A stretch of DNA of 64,000 nt from Candidatus Omnitrophota bacterium (GCA_013177805.1 JABLXU010000012.1:1-64000), one strand, 5' to 3'. Shown: positions 51,466 through 60,649, numbered from the stretch's first letter. Notes: a model not told the origin generated them from the letters alone. Numbers and translations are program-made.

Positions 51466-51798
51466 TTACTGAATGGACGCGACCGCCTTTTCGACCGAAT
51501 CATACAGAGGAAACATATTGTCGAGATTGGTCACATGAAAAATCCGGGCCACGTGTTCGTTGGCCTTGGCAAACGCGATGGTCCCGTCTTCCAGGGACTT
51601 ATACGCGGCTAAAAAGGTGGCCAAGGCTTTGCTGTTCAGGCTGTCCATATGCTCGCAATCCACGACGATTTTCTTTTTCCCTTCCCGTACCAGACGGTGC
51701 AACGCGGATTTTAACGTGGACACGTCCGAAAATGAGATGGAGCCCGATACCTTCAGCAGGGCTACATCGCCTATCAATCTCTTTTCCAACCGCATCAT
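51466..51798 (-). CDS. STAS-domain anti-sigma factor antagonist
   Basis: A 110-residue STAS protein of the SpoIIAA/RsbV type. Its core is VALLKVSGSISFSDVSTLKSAL (about 12-33), then IVVDCEHMDSLNSKALATFLAAY (about 44-66). The position equivalent to the phosphorylated serine in DSSG is S53 within DSLNS, so it can probably be regulated by the RsbW-like kinase at 48865. When unphosphorylated it would bind the kinase and release the sigma factor. It lies just after the small membrane protein gene, convergent with it. Confidence 0.88.
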   Translation of the reverse strand: MMRLEKRLIGDVALLKVSGSISFSDVSTLKSALHRLVREGKKKIVVDCEHMDSLNSKALATFLAAYKSLEDGTIAFAKANEHVARIFHVTNLDNMFPLYDSVEKAVASIQ

Positions 51799-52060
51799 TT
51801 TCGTAGCCCACCCTTCTGCCCTTGCCAGGTTGTTAAAACCACCCTCTTTCCAAATTCCCTATTGGAACATAAGTTCAGGCGTTTGGCAATAACCCGGCAA
51901 CCGGTTTAAAGATAGCTGCCTCTCCTTCATTCTGGGCCTGCTCCTCTCCGCGGAGGATTCTCCCATTGATGATTGTGGAAAAATCGGGCAAGGTAATATG
52001 CGGATCCGCACATTTCCTCGGCCGCCGGCCATTGGGCGCGAGGGAAAAGGAGCATCCCGG

Positions 52061-54673
52061 ATGTGTGACCGGTTCTTCAAAAGGCATTGGTTTGTCCTTT
52101 GGCTGATTTGGTTCATTCCTGCCGGGGAGGGCCAGGAAATTCCGTCTCCCGAAGCGGTGCTCGGTTTTCAGCCGGGCGCTGATTTCCGGTTGGCGCGGTG
52201 GGAACAAATCGTGGACTATTTTTATAAAATCGGTTCGCTTTCCCAGCGCGTCCACATCGAGGAGATCGGCCGGACCACCGAGGACAATCCGTATATTCTG
52301 GCGGTGATTTCCGATCCCAAAGTCATCGCCGATCTGGAGTTATACCAATCCTATCAGCGGAAACTGTCTCATCCCCACGAAATCGAATCCGGAGAAAAAG
52401 ATGATCTCCTCGACCAGGCCAAAACGGTGGTGCTTATCTCGTGTTCGCTGCATTCTAATGAAATCGGCGCATCCCAGATGGCCATGGAACTCCTGCATGA
52501 GCTAGCTTCTCTCCATAATGAACGGATCCGGGAGATCCTGGATAACGTAATCCTCCTCCTTGTGCCTTCCGCCAATCCCGATGGCATCAACAAGGAAATC
52601 GACTGGTACGAACGGTCTCTCGGCAAACCGTGGGAAGGGCAGGGAATGCCATGGCTCTATCAAAAATACTGCGGGCATGACAACAACCGTGACTGGTTCA
52701 TGCTCACTCAGAAGGAAACGCAAATTCTTACCCAGATTTTGTACCAGAAATGGTATCCCTGCGTGTTGTACGACATCCACCAGATGGGGAACCAAGGCAG
52801 CCGCTTTTTCGTTCCTCCTTTCTATGATCCCATCAATCCGAACGTGGATCCTTTGATTCACGAATCCTTGAAGATGATCGGGGGGCATATCGCTACCGAT
52901 CTGACGGTGGCAGGCAAGGCCGGCGTGGTCACCAACGCGATATTCGACAACTGGTGGCAAGGAGGGAACCGCACAACCCCGTACCGTCACAACATCATCG
53001 GAATATTAACCGAAGCCGCCAGCCCGCGTCTTGCCTCCCCATTATTTCAGCCCCAGGGGGATTTAACCGGACAAGTCCGGGGATTGCCCCGCCTCACGAT
53101 GCAGGTCAATTACGCCAATCCCTGGAAAGGGGGGTGGTGGAGACTGCGGGATGTGGTGGAGTACGAAAAAATTGCTTGCTATTCGCTCCTCACCTTAGCC
53201 GCGCGGTACCGGGATCAATTGAATCAAAATTACCTCGCCTTGGGAGAAAAAGCCATCCGGCTCGGCCGTGAAGAACCCCCTTTTGCCTATCTGATCCCGC
53301 CGGATCAGCGGGATTTCCCCACGGCGGTCCACATGGCATGGATCCTGCGGGAAGGGGGAGTGCAGATTAACATCGCGGAAACCCCCTTCGCGGCGGAGGG
53401 CGCGGAATATCCAGCGGGAACCTATATTATTTATGCCTCTCAACCGTATCGGAATTACATCTTGGATCTGCTAGAACCCCAACATTACCCAGAACGTTCC
53501 CTTTATCCCGGGGGACCCGCGGAACCGCCCTACGATGTCGCCGGTTGGACACTGCCCATGCAAATGGGAGTGCGAACGGTCCGGGTGGATCAACCTTTCC
53601 CAGCGCAAACCCGGCCACTCGATTCAATCTCTCTGCCGCCCGGCCGGATCCAGGGAAATGGTACTCTCCTGATCAGCCCCAATACCACCAATTATGATTT
53701 CATCGTGCTCAACCGGGCGTGGAAACAGGATATTCCGGTTTTTATTTTGCAATCGGATTGGTCGTCTGACAGCCATACCTATCCGGCGGGATCGCTCGTA
53801 TATTCACCCGGCGATAGCCGCCGGACCGCCTTGGAAGGGTGGATTCACGATCTCGGGCTTACGGTGGGAAGCATTCCGGCCACGCCCGGCGCCTTGCCAG
53901 ATGGTCTCCGGCTGAAGGCGCTGCGCAAACCGCGGATCGCCATGTATCAACCTTGGACGGCCAACATCGACGAAGGCTGGACGCGTTTTGTGCTGGAACA
54001 ATTCGAATTCGAATACACTACCCTTCACAATGCGGCTATACGGGCGGGAGACCTGCGCCGCCGCTTTGACGCCATTATACTGCCCGATATCCATATCCAA
54101 GCGTTGCTGAATGGACGAGACATGGCCCTTACGGCTCCCGAATACGCGGGCGGCATCGGTGAAGAGGGGATCACTTCTTTGCAGGAGTTCGTGGAATTGG
54201 GTGGCAGCCTGCTCTGCCTGGACAGTTCCACACGTTTTGCCATCCGCTTCTTTGATCTGCCGGTCAAGAATGTATTGGAAGGCGTAGGGCGGGACAAGTT
54301 TTATTGTCCCGGATCCATCCTGCGGATCAATCTTGATCCCTCCCGGCCGCTCGCGTATGGCATGCGCCACCGGGCGGCGGCGTATTTTGTGCATTCTCAG
54401 GCTTTTGAAATTACCCACACCTCGAACCGGGATACCGTGAAGGTCCGGATGGGAGAACCCATAGTGCTTGCCTCGTATGATAAATCGCTGACCCTTTTGA
54501 GCGGCTGGATTCAGGGTGAGGAACTGATTCACGACAAGGCCGCGATTGTTTCCGTGCCATATGGGCAGGGTCAGGTCATTCTATACGGTTTCCGTGTTCA
54601 ACACCGCGCGCAAACCCATGGTACATTCCGGTTATTGTTTAACGGCTTGCTCTTCAGCGGACCGAACCGGTAG
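52061..54673 (+). CDS. Exported M14-family zinc carboxypeptidase
   Basis: An 870-residue exported metallopeptidase. The start at 52061 follows AAAAGGAG by 8 nt and gives the signal WFVLWLIWFIPAGEG. The M14 catalytic domain covers about 40-400: zinc ligands H131 and E134 in LHSNEIG and H240 in DIHQMG, the substrate-binding NNRDWF (about 208-213), PSANPDG (169-175) and the catalytic base E318 in ILTEAASPR. The remaining half contains beta-rich domains and a ThuA/GATase-like segment (FDAIILPDIHIQALL, then ITSLQEFVELGGSLLCLD). The whole arrangement occurs in secreted peptidases of soil and marine bacteria. Function: probably nutrient peptide hydrolysis in the periplasm or outside. Confidence 0.9.
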   Translation: MCDRFFKRHWFVLWLIWFIPAGEGQEIPSPEAVLGFQPGADFRLARWEQIVDYFYKIGSLSQRVHIEEIGRTTEDNPYILAVISDPKVIADLELYQSYQRKLSHPHEIESGEKDDLLDQAKTVVLISCSLHSNEIGASQMAMELLHELASLHNERIREILDNVILLLVPSANPDGINKEIDWYERSLGKPWEGQGMPWLYQKYCGHDNNRDWFMLTQKETQILTQILYQKWYPCVLYDIHQMGNQGSRFFVPPFYDPINPNVDPLIHESLKMIGGHIATDLTVAGKAGVVTNAIFDNWWQGGNRTTPYRHNIIGILTEAASPRLASPLFQPQGDLTGQVRGLPRLTMQVNYANPWKGGWWRLRDVVEYEKIACYSLLTLAARYRDQLNQNYLALGEKAIRLGREEPPFAYLIPPDQRDFPTAVHMAWILREGGVQINIAETPFAAEGAEYPAGTYIIYASQPYRNYILDLLEPQHYPERSLYPGGPAEPPYDVAGWTLPMQMGVRTVRVDQPFPAQTRPLDSISLPPGRIQGNGTLLISPNTTNYDFIVLNRAWKQDIPVFILQSDWSSDSHTYPAGSLVYSPGDSRRTALEGWIHDLGLTVGSIPATPGALPDGLRLKALRKPRIAMYQPWTANIDEGWTRFVLEQFEFEYTTLHNAAIRAGDLRRRFDAIILPDIHIQALLNGRDMALTAPEYAGGIGEEGITSLQEFVELGGSLLCLDSSTRFAIRFFDLPVKNVLEGVGRDKFYCPGSILRINLDPSRPLAYGMRHRAAAYFVHSQAFEITHTSNRDTVKVRMGEPIVLASYDKSLTLLSGWIQGEELIHDKAAIVSVPYGQGQVILYGFRVQHRAQTHGTFRLLFNGLLFSGPNR

Positions 54674-54756
54674 AATTGAGTCACAGGGATTTTTCACAAG
54701 CCCGGTCATGGATTGGATAAATCAACAACAGAAAGATAGATGGTACACGATTTTAG

Positions 54757-54782
54757 TACGTGAAAAGGATACGTGAAAAGGA
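54757..54782. repeat. Perfect 13-bp tandem duplication
   Basis: TACGTGAAAAGGA occurs twice in tandem (54757-54769 and 54770-54782) between the peptidase and DUF423 genes. No function assigned. Confidence 0.6.
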
Positions 54783-54928
54783 TAATAATGCCGGGATTCC
54801 TTGGTGTGATGGTTTCCCGAAAGATCCTCCCTGGTGTTTTTCCTTTATGGAAATCCGTTCATGCGTTAACCTGCCCTGCAATGACTTGCCCATAGACGGC
54901 TTTTTTGGAAAGGATCCATCATTTTGTC

Positions 54929-55324
54929 ATGAACCGCCCTTCCTTTTTTCTAATAATCGCTTGCGTGGCCGGAGGTTCGGGAGTCATCCTGGGAGCTTTC
55001 GCCGCCCATGGTCTGAAAGACCGCCTCGAGCCGCGGATGCTGGAAATATTTCAAACTGGTGTTCACTACCAAATGATCCATGCCCTGGCCTTGTTGGCGG
55101 TCAGCTTGGCGGGATCCCGTCTTTGGCCTGGTTCATGGACTGCGGGCGCTTGCGGAGCATGGACACTCGGCATCCTGGTATTTTCCGGCAGTTTATATTT
55201 ACTGGCAGTAACAGGGATCCGTTGGTTGGGCGCCATTACACCCATCGGGGGAGTGGCTTTTATCGCCGGTTGGATTATGCTGGCCTTAGCCGCACTATAC
55301 GGAAAATCCAATGGCCCTCTCTGA
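54929..55324 (+). CDS. DUF423 small membrane protein
   Basis: A 131-residue protein of the DUF423 (YgdD/YwdK-like) family with four hydrophobic helices. The diagnostic GAFAAHGLKDRLEPRMLEIFQTGVHY segment (about 23-48; GxxAAHxL and YQMIHALALL) is intact. The ATG at 54929 is preferred over an in-frame TTG 24 bases earlier; GGAAAGGA lies upstream of the ATG at a wide 14-nt distance. The family is widespread but of unknown function, often near membrane-lipid or ribosomal genes. It lies 131 bases before rpmA. Confidence 0.85.
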   Translation: MNRPSFFLIIACVAGGSGVILGAFAAHGLKDRLEPRMLEIFQTGVHYQMIHALALLAVSLAGSRLWPGSWTAGACGAWTLGILVFSGSLYLLAVTGIRWLGAITPIGGVAFIAGWIMLALAALYGKSNGPL

Positions 55325-55455
55325 CGGGATAGGCCGGTATATACGGTCGAAGGCCCGCTTTCATTGCCGCGATTCCCTTGAAAAAAGCCGGCTATGAAGT
55401 AATATCGTTCAGGAATCGGCTCATAGATTCCGAAGAATAAAAGGGAGCAAGTATC

Positions 55456-55716
55456 ATGGCGCACGTAAAAAGCGGCGGCGGCAAACAAAAAAACGGCCGT
55501 GATAGTCAATCGAAACGGTTAGGTGTTAAGCGGTTCGGCGGCCAATTTGTCAACGCGGGATCCATCCTTGTCCGCCAACGGGGAACGCGGATTCATCCGG
55601 GAATCAACGTCGGGCGCGGAGGAGACGACACTTTGTTCGCTTTGGCCAGCGGAATCGTGAAATTTGAAACCAAGCGGAACCGCCGGATGGTTTCCATCGT
55701 TCCCCAGCCGGAGTGA
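55456..55716 (+). CDS. rpmA: 50S ribosomal protein bL27
   Basis: An 86-residue protein matching ribosomal protein bL27, which stabilises tRNA at the peptidyl-transferase centre. It starts [20 protein letters not shown], then has [20 protein letters not shown] and [20 protein letters not shown], all family signatures. AAGGGAGC lies about 10 nt before the ATG. Usually rpmA follows rplU (bL21); here no rplU is present upstream, and the gene ends at its own hairpin terminator. The sequence MAHVKSGGG differs from the common MAHKKAGGS start by small changes. Confidence 0.97.
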   Translation: MAHVKSGGGKQKNGRDSQSKRLGVKRFGGQFVNAGSILVRQRGTRIHPGINVGRGGDDTLFALASGIVKFETKRNRRMVSIVPQPE

Positions 55717-55788
55717 ACCGGAGAGGGAGGGGTTCCTGACCGTTGGAGGGGAACCGTTTCGGCAAAATAAATATTTTATCATTCTCTA

Positions 55789-55811
55789 AAAAGCCCCGGG
55801 TTGGGGCTTTT
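55789..55811. terminator. Intrinsic terminator after rpmA
   Basis: AAAAGCCCC (55789-55797) pairs with GGGGCTTTT (55803-55811) around a GGGTT loop, with a T-tract to the right. Confidence 0.85.
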
Positions 55812-55908
55812 CTCATTAATATGAAAAATTAGGCTTAATTCTACCAAGGAACGGATTCCAGAGTTACAGTATTCAGCGAAATTCCAACTTTGGGGTGGAT
55901 AATAGCGC

Positions 55909-56877
55909 GTGTTACGGTTTTTGATTTTCGGTTCGGGAGCGGTGGGAACTTTGTTGGGCGGACTTCTTGCGAAGGCGGGCCACTCCGTCGTTTTTGTCGG
56001 CCGGAAATGGAACGTGGAAGCTATCCGCTCGCGGGGCATCCGGATTTCGGGCGTATGGGGATCGCACTCCATCCCACCTCAACCGGCTTTTGAGAAAATT
56101 GAAGATATTCCTAACGATTTGAGGTTATTCGATTTTATTTTCCTTACGGTAAAAGCATTCGATACACTACGGGCCATAGAGGAATGCCTGCCCGTTTTGC
56201 AAGACGTGACGCAAGTGATTTCATGCCAAAATGGTTATGGCAACTGCCAAGCCATCGCGGAAAAAATTGGATGGAACCGCACGCTTGGCGCGCGGATCAT
56301 CACCGGAGTCGAGATACCCGAACCGGGAATCATTCAGGTAACCGTCCACGCGGACGCGGTGCGTCTGGGACATTATTTGCGTGAATATCCTATGAGCCAG
56401 CTTCAAGGCATTGCGCTAACTTTGCGCGAAGCGGGAATCCCTACTGAAGCCACGGATCAACTGGAACAGTTCATTTGGGTGAAAATTCTGTATAATGCTG
56501 CATTGAATCCTTTAGGAGCCCTGTTGGGCGTGACGTACGGCGCGTTGTCGGAGGAAGCATCCACCCGGACCATTATGGATCGAATTATCAGGGAAGCGTT
56601 TGCCGTGACGGCTGCTCATGGCATCCGGTTGTTTTGGGAAACGGCGGAGGAGTACCTTCAGACTTTTTACACGAAAATGATCCCTCCAACCGCCGCGCAT
56701 TATCCCTCCATGTTGCGGGATTTGCAAAAAGGCCGAATGACCGAAATCAACGCGCTCAATGGTGCGGTAACCCAGCTGGGACGAGAAAAGCAGATTCCTA
56801 CGCCGGTGAATGACACTCTCGTTTCTTTGATCCATTTTCGTGAAATCCATTCTCGTGAGCAGCGCAAATCAGGATGA
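55909..56877 (+). CDS. Ketopantoate reductase (ApbA/PanE family)
   Basis: A 322-residue NADPH-dependent oxidoreductase of the ApbA/PanE family, which reduces 2-dehydropantoate to pantoate in coenzyme A synthesis. It has the N-terminal Rossmann motif IFGSGAVGTLLGGLLAKAGH (about 6-25), the family segment TVKAFDT (about 80-86), ISCQNGYGN (about 104-112) and the C-terminal VKILYNAALNPLGALLG (about 196-212, with the catalytic lysine and asparagine region), ending with YPSMLRDLQKGRMTEINALNG (about 268-288). A GTG start is used with GGGGTGG upstream. Its stop overlaps the start of the polyamine-synthase gene by 4 bases (ATGA). Other 2-oxo-acid substrates cannot be excluded. Confidence 0.88.
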   Translation: MLRFLIFGSGAVGTLLGGLLAKAGHSVVFVGRKWNVEAIRSRGIRISGVWGSHSIPPQPAFEKIEDIPNDLRLFDFIFLTVKAFDTLRAIEECLPVLQDVTQVISCQNGYGNCQAIAEKIGWNRTLGARIITGVEIPEPGIIQVTVHADAVRLGHYLREYPMSQLQGIALTLREAGIPTEATDQLEQFIWVKILYNAALNPLGALLGVTYGALSEEASTRTIMDRIIREAFAVTAAHGIRLFWETAEEYLQTFYTKMIPPTAAHYPSMLRDLQKGRMTEINALNGAVTQLGREKQIPTPVNDTLVSLIHFREIHSREQRKSG

Positions 56878-58091
56878 ATCCGAATCTTAAAAATCCGTCT
56901 CCCCCGGAAGCTGTCCGTTGGCTGCAGGAAATCGCACAGGCCGTTTCCCTACGGGAGGGAGTCGAAGGTGTGGCCCGGGCGTTATGGACGGTATACGCAT
57001 CCAAAATCCCCTCCACCCGGGAATGGTCCCGCCAGTTGCACATCCCGGTTCCCGTTTTGGCGGCTTTGAGGCGGGAGTTGGAAAAACGGGATATCCTTAC
57101 TCCGGGAGAAGGATTGCGCCTCTCGCCCGCGGGGGCAAAACGGCTTGAGGAGTGGTTTGGGCGGCATGAACCGGTGAGCCAAACCTGCCCCGCCTGCCAA
57201 GGCCGCGGCCGGATTCTGCCTCCAGAAGCCTACCCCCTCTTGGAAGAATTCCGTGACTTCTGCGTCCGCCGCCCCGCCGTGGATGTCACCCTCGACCAAA
57301 GCCACGCCACCCCGGAAACCGGTATTCGCAAGGCCCTTTATCTGCTGGAAAATGGACTGCTGGGGCAATCCCTGTTTTTCGCGGGAGATGACGATTTCAT
57401 TTCGCTGGCCTGTTGGCTGGCGCGGAAACGTTTTTTGCCTGATCCGAACCAATGGAAGCCGATCCAGGTGATCGACATCGACCCGCGTTACTTGGACGTG
57501 ATCTCCGAACTATCGGAAGGGGCGATCCAAGTCCAAGTTCAGGATGTGCGGGAAGACTGGCCGGCTGAATGGAAAGATAACTTTCACGTGGCCCTGACCG
57601 ATCCCGCCTACACGGAGAATGCCATTGCCGTGTTTTCCGCCCGGTGTCACCATGTCCTGCGCCGGGGAGGCATTTTATTGCTCTCCATGCCCCTGCCTGA
57701 TGGTTCCTCTCTGGCGGGCATTGAATCCAATTGGCTGGGCATGGGGTGGGCCATTCGCGAAATTCTTCCCCGGTTTAACGAATACGAGGGTGCTTCCATC
57801 CACGCACACCAGTCCTGCCTCTTTATTTGCGAAAAGGTTTTTGACTTGCCACCTGAAAAATCGCTTCCGTTGCGTTATACTCCTTTTTATACAGGAGATA
57901 TCCGCCCGCCGGGGGCGGATTACGAATGCGCCCTGTGCGAATTCATCATTTCCGTCGGGCCGGGCCGGGAATTTAACACTATTCAGGCCTTGAAAGAAGC
58001 AGGGTGTCCGGAGTGTGGCTATACCTCGTTCCGCCGCCGGGGAAGTGAAAAATCCGCCGCCGGGGAAGCGGGGAATCCGGACGGGGCCTGA
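56874..58091 (+). CDS. BpsA-type N4-bis(aminopropyl)spermidine synthase family protein
   Basis: A 405-residue protein of the branched-chain polyamine synthase (BpsA, DUF43) family, which transfers aminopropyl groups from decarboxylated S-adenosylmethionine to spermidine. An N-terminal winged-helix-like part (about 20-95) is followed by a zinc-type CPACQGRG (103-110). The transferase domain then has LDQSHATPET (about 142-151), FFAGDDDFISLA (about 166-177, the GDD acidic motif), VIDIDPRYLD (about 199-208) and LTDPAYT (about 238-244, in the position of an aspartate-rich NDPP motif). A second Cys pair (CALCEF, CPECGY) lies near the end. Known BpsA enzymes come mainly from thermophiles. Overlap with the reductase gene suggests one transcript. 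Confidence 0.82.
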   Translation: MNPNLKNPSPPEAVRWLQEIAQAVSLREGVEGVARALWTVYASKIPSTREWSRQLHIPVPVLAALRRELEKRDILTPGEGLRLSPAGAKRLEEWFGRHEPVSQTCPACQGRGRILPPEAYPLLEEFRDFCVRRPAVDVTLDQSHATPETGIRKALYLLENGLLGQSLFFAGDDDFISLACWLARKRFLPDPNQWKPIQVIDIDPRYLDVISELSEGAIQVQVQDVREDWPAEWKDNFHVALTDPAYTENAIAVFSARCHHVLRRGGILLLSMPLPDGSSLAGIESNWLGMGWAIREILPRFNEYEGASIHAHQSCLFICEKVFDLPPEKSLPLRYTPFYTGDIRPPGADYECALCEFIISVGPGREFNTIQALKEAGCPECGYTSFRRRGSEKSAAGEAGNPDGA

Positions 58092-58207
58092 CGCGGAGCA
58101 ATCCCGTCCAGCAACGAGTCGGCCGGTTGCGGGATCAACAACAAAAACCAAACAGAAATTCATTTAACCCAAAGCGCGCAAAAACCAAAGACGCGGGGAG
58201 AGGAAAA

Positions 58208-60649
58208 ATGGGAAACAAAATGAAAGCCATCGTGTTAATCGCGGCCGCGGTGGGAATTGTCGCTATGCTCAATCTGTTCGTCTTCGGGCCGATCAAGAAG
58301 GACTGGGATGAATACAATCAGCGGCTCAGCACTTTGAAGAACGAATACCGGAGCATTGTCCAACAGGTATCCGGGGAGGAAAGCAGTGAATCCCGGTCGC
58401 AGCCGATTGTCACCCGGATTGATGAAGTCATCAACGCCATCCAAACCCAAAACCAAATCGCCCGAAGCGGTTTTGAACGATTGGACAAACAACTCAAGAT
58501 CATCGAGCGGTACGATCCGACCAAAAATTATGTCAACGAAGTCCTCAACCAGATCGACCTGATGAAAAAGTTGGAAGCCAACAGCACCAGCACTAAGTTG
58601 TCTGTCAGCCGGTCCTGGGGAGTAGACGGCGGCTTGCGCGAGGGACGTTTCGGCACCGGTTTTCGCGCCTCGGGTGGACGCTCCATGGCTTACGCCAATC
58701 TCGATTCCAAACCGGTGATCAATCCCCGGCAAGGGACGCTGGAATTTTTCGTCAAACCGGAATGGGATCCCAATGATCCGGAAGTGCACCACAAGTGTAT
58801 GCTGATCGCCATTGACAGCCGTAAAATGAGCCGCGACGAAATCGCCACCCGGATGGAACAAGACCAGGCGGCGAACGCCGATGCCCAAAGCGGCATGAGC
58901 GCGCCCATGACTAAAATGAGCATCCAAGCGATGCTGCCCCTTGGGGCCGGCCCCTTCCAGCGGGACAGTTTATTGGCCGTATACAAAGGGGAAGGGCCCA
59001 CGCTCAGTTTTGAACTCCGCGACTACGTGAAACCGCCCAGCATCGTGACGGCGATGATCTCGGACTGGAAGGAAGGGCAGTGGTATCACATCGCCGTCGT
59101 GTGGGAAGCCAAGCGGCAGGCCCTGTACATCAACGGCCAAAACAAGGGACTGCCCATCGGGGCCGGCCTGTCGATCCGGGACGCCCGGGACGTGGAAGAT
59201 GAACTGCTGCTCGGCGGCGGCATGGGGATGGGTGGCATGGGCATGATGGGGATGGGCGGCATGGGCATGATGGGTATGGGGATGATGGGCATGGGCATGG
59301 GGATGATGGGCATGGGGGGTATGGGCATGATGGGCATGGGGGGTATGTCCAGCCGTCTAGGTACCTCCGCCGGCCAAACCCTGACCAGCAACATCTCCCT
59401 TCCCTCGGTGTTGTCAGGCATTTACCTGGGGACCGACGAAGCCGGTGGCTTCACCGCCGACTGCACCTTCGATGACTTGCGGATTCAGGATCGCGTGAAC
59501 GTGGGATTCGATCTCCAGAACGAACTGCGGGCCACGGAATCGACTACCCTGCTGGATCATTTCGAGGATGAAGTCCCCGAGCCCGTGCAACTCCCCATGC
59601 TGCTGGCGGAAATGGACCAATATCAGCGTCTGAAGAGCACCGGGACCATCAATCCAGCGGTGCGGGAAGGATATGAAAACCGGTACAAACTGCTGAAACA
59701 TACCTTGGGGATCAACGACAAGTTCCTATCCACGGACTCAACCATCCGCACGATCCGGGAACTGTACTGTCTGAATTACATCCGCCAACACACGAACAAA
59801 AGTTTCGAGGAACTATTTGGTTTATTCCAAATCAGTCCCGAAATCACGAAAAACGATTCCCCTCAGCTGCACAAGATTCTGGAGTTCCAAAAACTGTGCT
59901 ACGACTTGGCCCAGATAGCGGTCGAAGACCGATTGAAAGCCATTAACGAGATCATCTTCAAGGGTCAGGGCTATAATGTCACCGATGAAGAACTGCAAAC
60001 CGCCTTCCGGAACCAACGGCAGCAGCTGTTTAACGATCTCTTCGGGCCGGATAACCTCCTGGTGCGGTACGGGTATGCCGGCGGTTACGGCATGTTCGGC
60101 GGCATGGGGATGATGGGCCCCATGGGCATGGGGATGATGGGCCCCATGGGTATGGGCATGATGGGCCCCATGGGCATGGGGGGCATGGGAATCGGCATGG
60201 CCGCCATGATGGGGCCACTGTACGATCCGGACAGCGGCAGAGAACTTTCCAAAAAAGAAGTGGAAGAGTTGCTCCAGAAAATCGAAGACATGAAGCAAAA
60301 GTTGAAGGTCTTCAATAAGTACATGAAAGATGGGCTTATTCCCCCTGAAGTGATCGAAGAATTCAACAAACAAAAAGAGCAATCCAACGAAGATTACTAT
60401 ATCAAACGCGCCGTTACCTTGAATTTGGACGCTGATTACCGGTCCGTCATGAAATACATGTACGATTTGGAATACGGCCCCCGGATTATCACTATTAACA
60501 GTATTAAAATCGATAACCGGGACAACGACTTGGTTAACGTGGTGATGGATGTGGAAAGCCACTCCTTGAAAAACGTTTTGGAGGAAGAAGAAACTCTTGA
60601 ATCACCGGAAACCGCGGCCGCGGCGGCCACCGTGGGCTTGAACCGGTAA
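58208..60649 (+). CDS. PilO/GspM-like pilus assembly protein with inserted LamG-like domain and Met-Gly repeats
   Basis: An 813-residue protein. The start at 58208 has GAGAGG upstream. Residues 5-23 form one membrane helix (AIVLIAAAVGIVAMLNLFVF), followed by a coiled coil DWDEYNQRLSTLKNEYRSIV. The last 130 residues have coiled coil then DADYRSVMKYMYDLEYGPRI and NSIKIDNRDNDLVNVVMDVE, closely like the C-terminal ferredoxin-like domain of PilO/GspM pilus proteins. Between them sits a concanavalin/LamG-like domain (about 140-450, TLEFFVKPEWDPND, WYHIAVVWEAKRQALYINGQ). It is interrupted by a 45-residue Met-Gly tract at about 338-380, with a second tract near 625-670. Such inserts are unusual in PilO. 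Extracytoplasmic topology likely. Confidence 0.72.
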   Translation: MGNKMKAIVLIAAAVGIVAMLNLFVFGPIKKDWDEYNQRLSTLKNEYRSIVQQVSGEESSESRSQPIVTRIDEVINAIQTQNQIARSGFERLDKQLKIIERYDPTKNYVNEVLNQIDLMKKLEANSTSTKLSVSRSWGVDGGLREGRFGTGFRASGGRSMAYANLDSKPVINPRQGTLEFFVKPEWDPNDPEVHHKCMLIAIDSRKMSRDEIATRMEQDQAANADAQSGMSAPMTKMSIQAMLPLGAGPFQRDSLLAVYKGEGPTLSFELRDYVKPPSIVTAMISDWKEGQWYHIAVVWEAKRQALYINGQNKGLPIGAGLSIRDARDVEDELLLGGGMGMGGMGMMGMGGMGMMGMGMMGMGMGMMGMGGMGMMGMGGMSSRLGTSAGQTLTSNISLPSVLSGIYLGTDEAGGFTADCTFDDLRIQDRVNVGFDLQNELRATESTTLLDHFEDEVPEPVQLPMLLAEMDQYQRLKSTGTINPAVREGYENRYKLLKHTLGINDKFLSTDSTIRTIRELYCLNYIRQHTNKSFEELFGLFQISPEITKNDSPQLHKILEFQKLCYDLAQIAVEDRLKAINEIIFKGQGYNVTDEELQTAFRNQRQQLFNDLFGPDNLLVRYGYAGGYGMFGGMGMMGPMGMGMMGPMGMGMMGPMGMGGMGIGMAAMMGPLYDPDSGRELSKKEVEELLQKIEDMKQKLKVFNKYMKDGLIPPEVIEEFNKQKEQSNEDYYIKRAVTLNLDADYRSVMKYMYDLEYGPRIITINSIKIDNRDNDLVNVVMDVESHSLKNVLEEEETLESPETAAAAATVGLNR
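59222..59347 (+). repeat. Met-Gly-coding tandem repeat 1
   Basis: An imperfect repeat of ATGGGC/ATGGGG-type 6-nt units encoding alternating Met and Gly (GMGMMGMG patterns) inside the LamG-like domain of the PilO-like gene. Copies vary in codon use at the Gly position, so it is not a very recent expansion. Confidence 0.75.
60100..60212 (+). repeat. Met-Gly-Pro-coding tandem repeat 2
   Basis: A 24-nt unit encoding MGMGMMGP is repeated three times with few differences (60103-60176), then a shorter Met-Gly stretch. It lies before the C-terminal PilO-like domain. Confidence 0.7.

Noticed and set aside
54760..55332. 190-codon plus frame overlapping DUF423
   Set aside because: DUF423 in the other frame has four helices and its family signature; this frame is a shadow.
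59222..60212. Met-Gly repeats considered as a CRISPR or DNA-satellite array
   Set aside because: Units are coding, in frame, with no spacers and vary by codon; they are protein low-complexity tracts.
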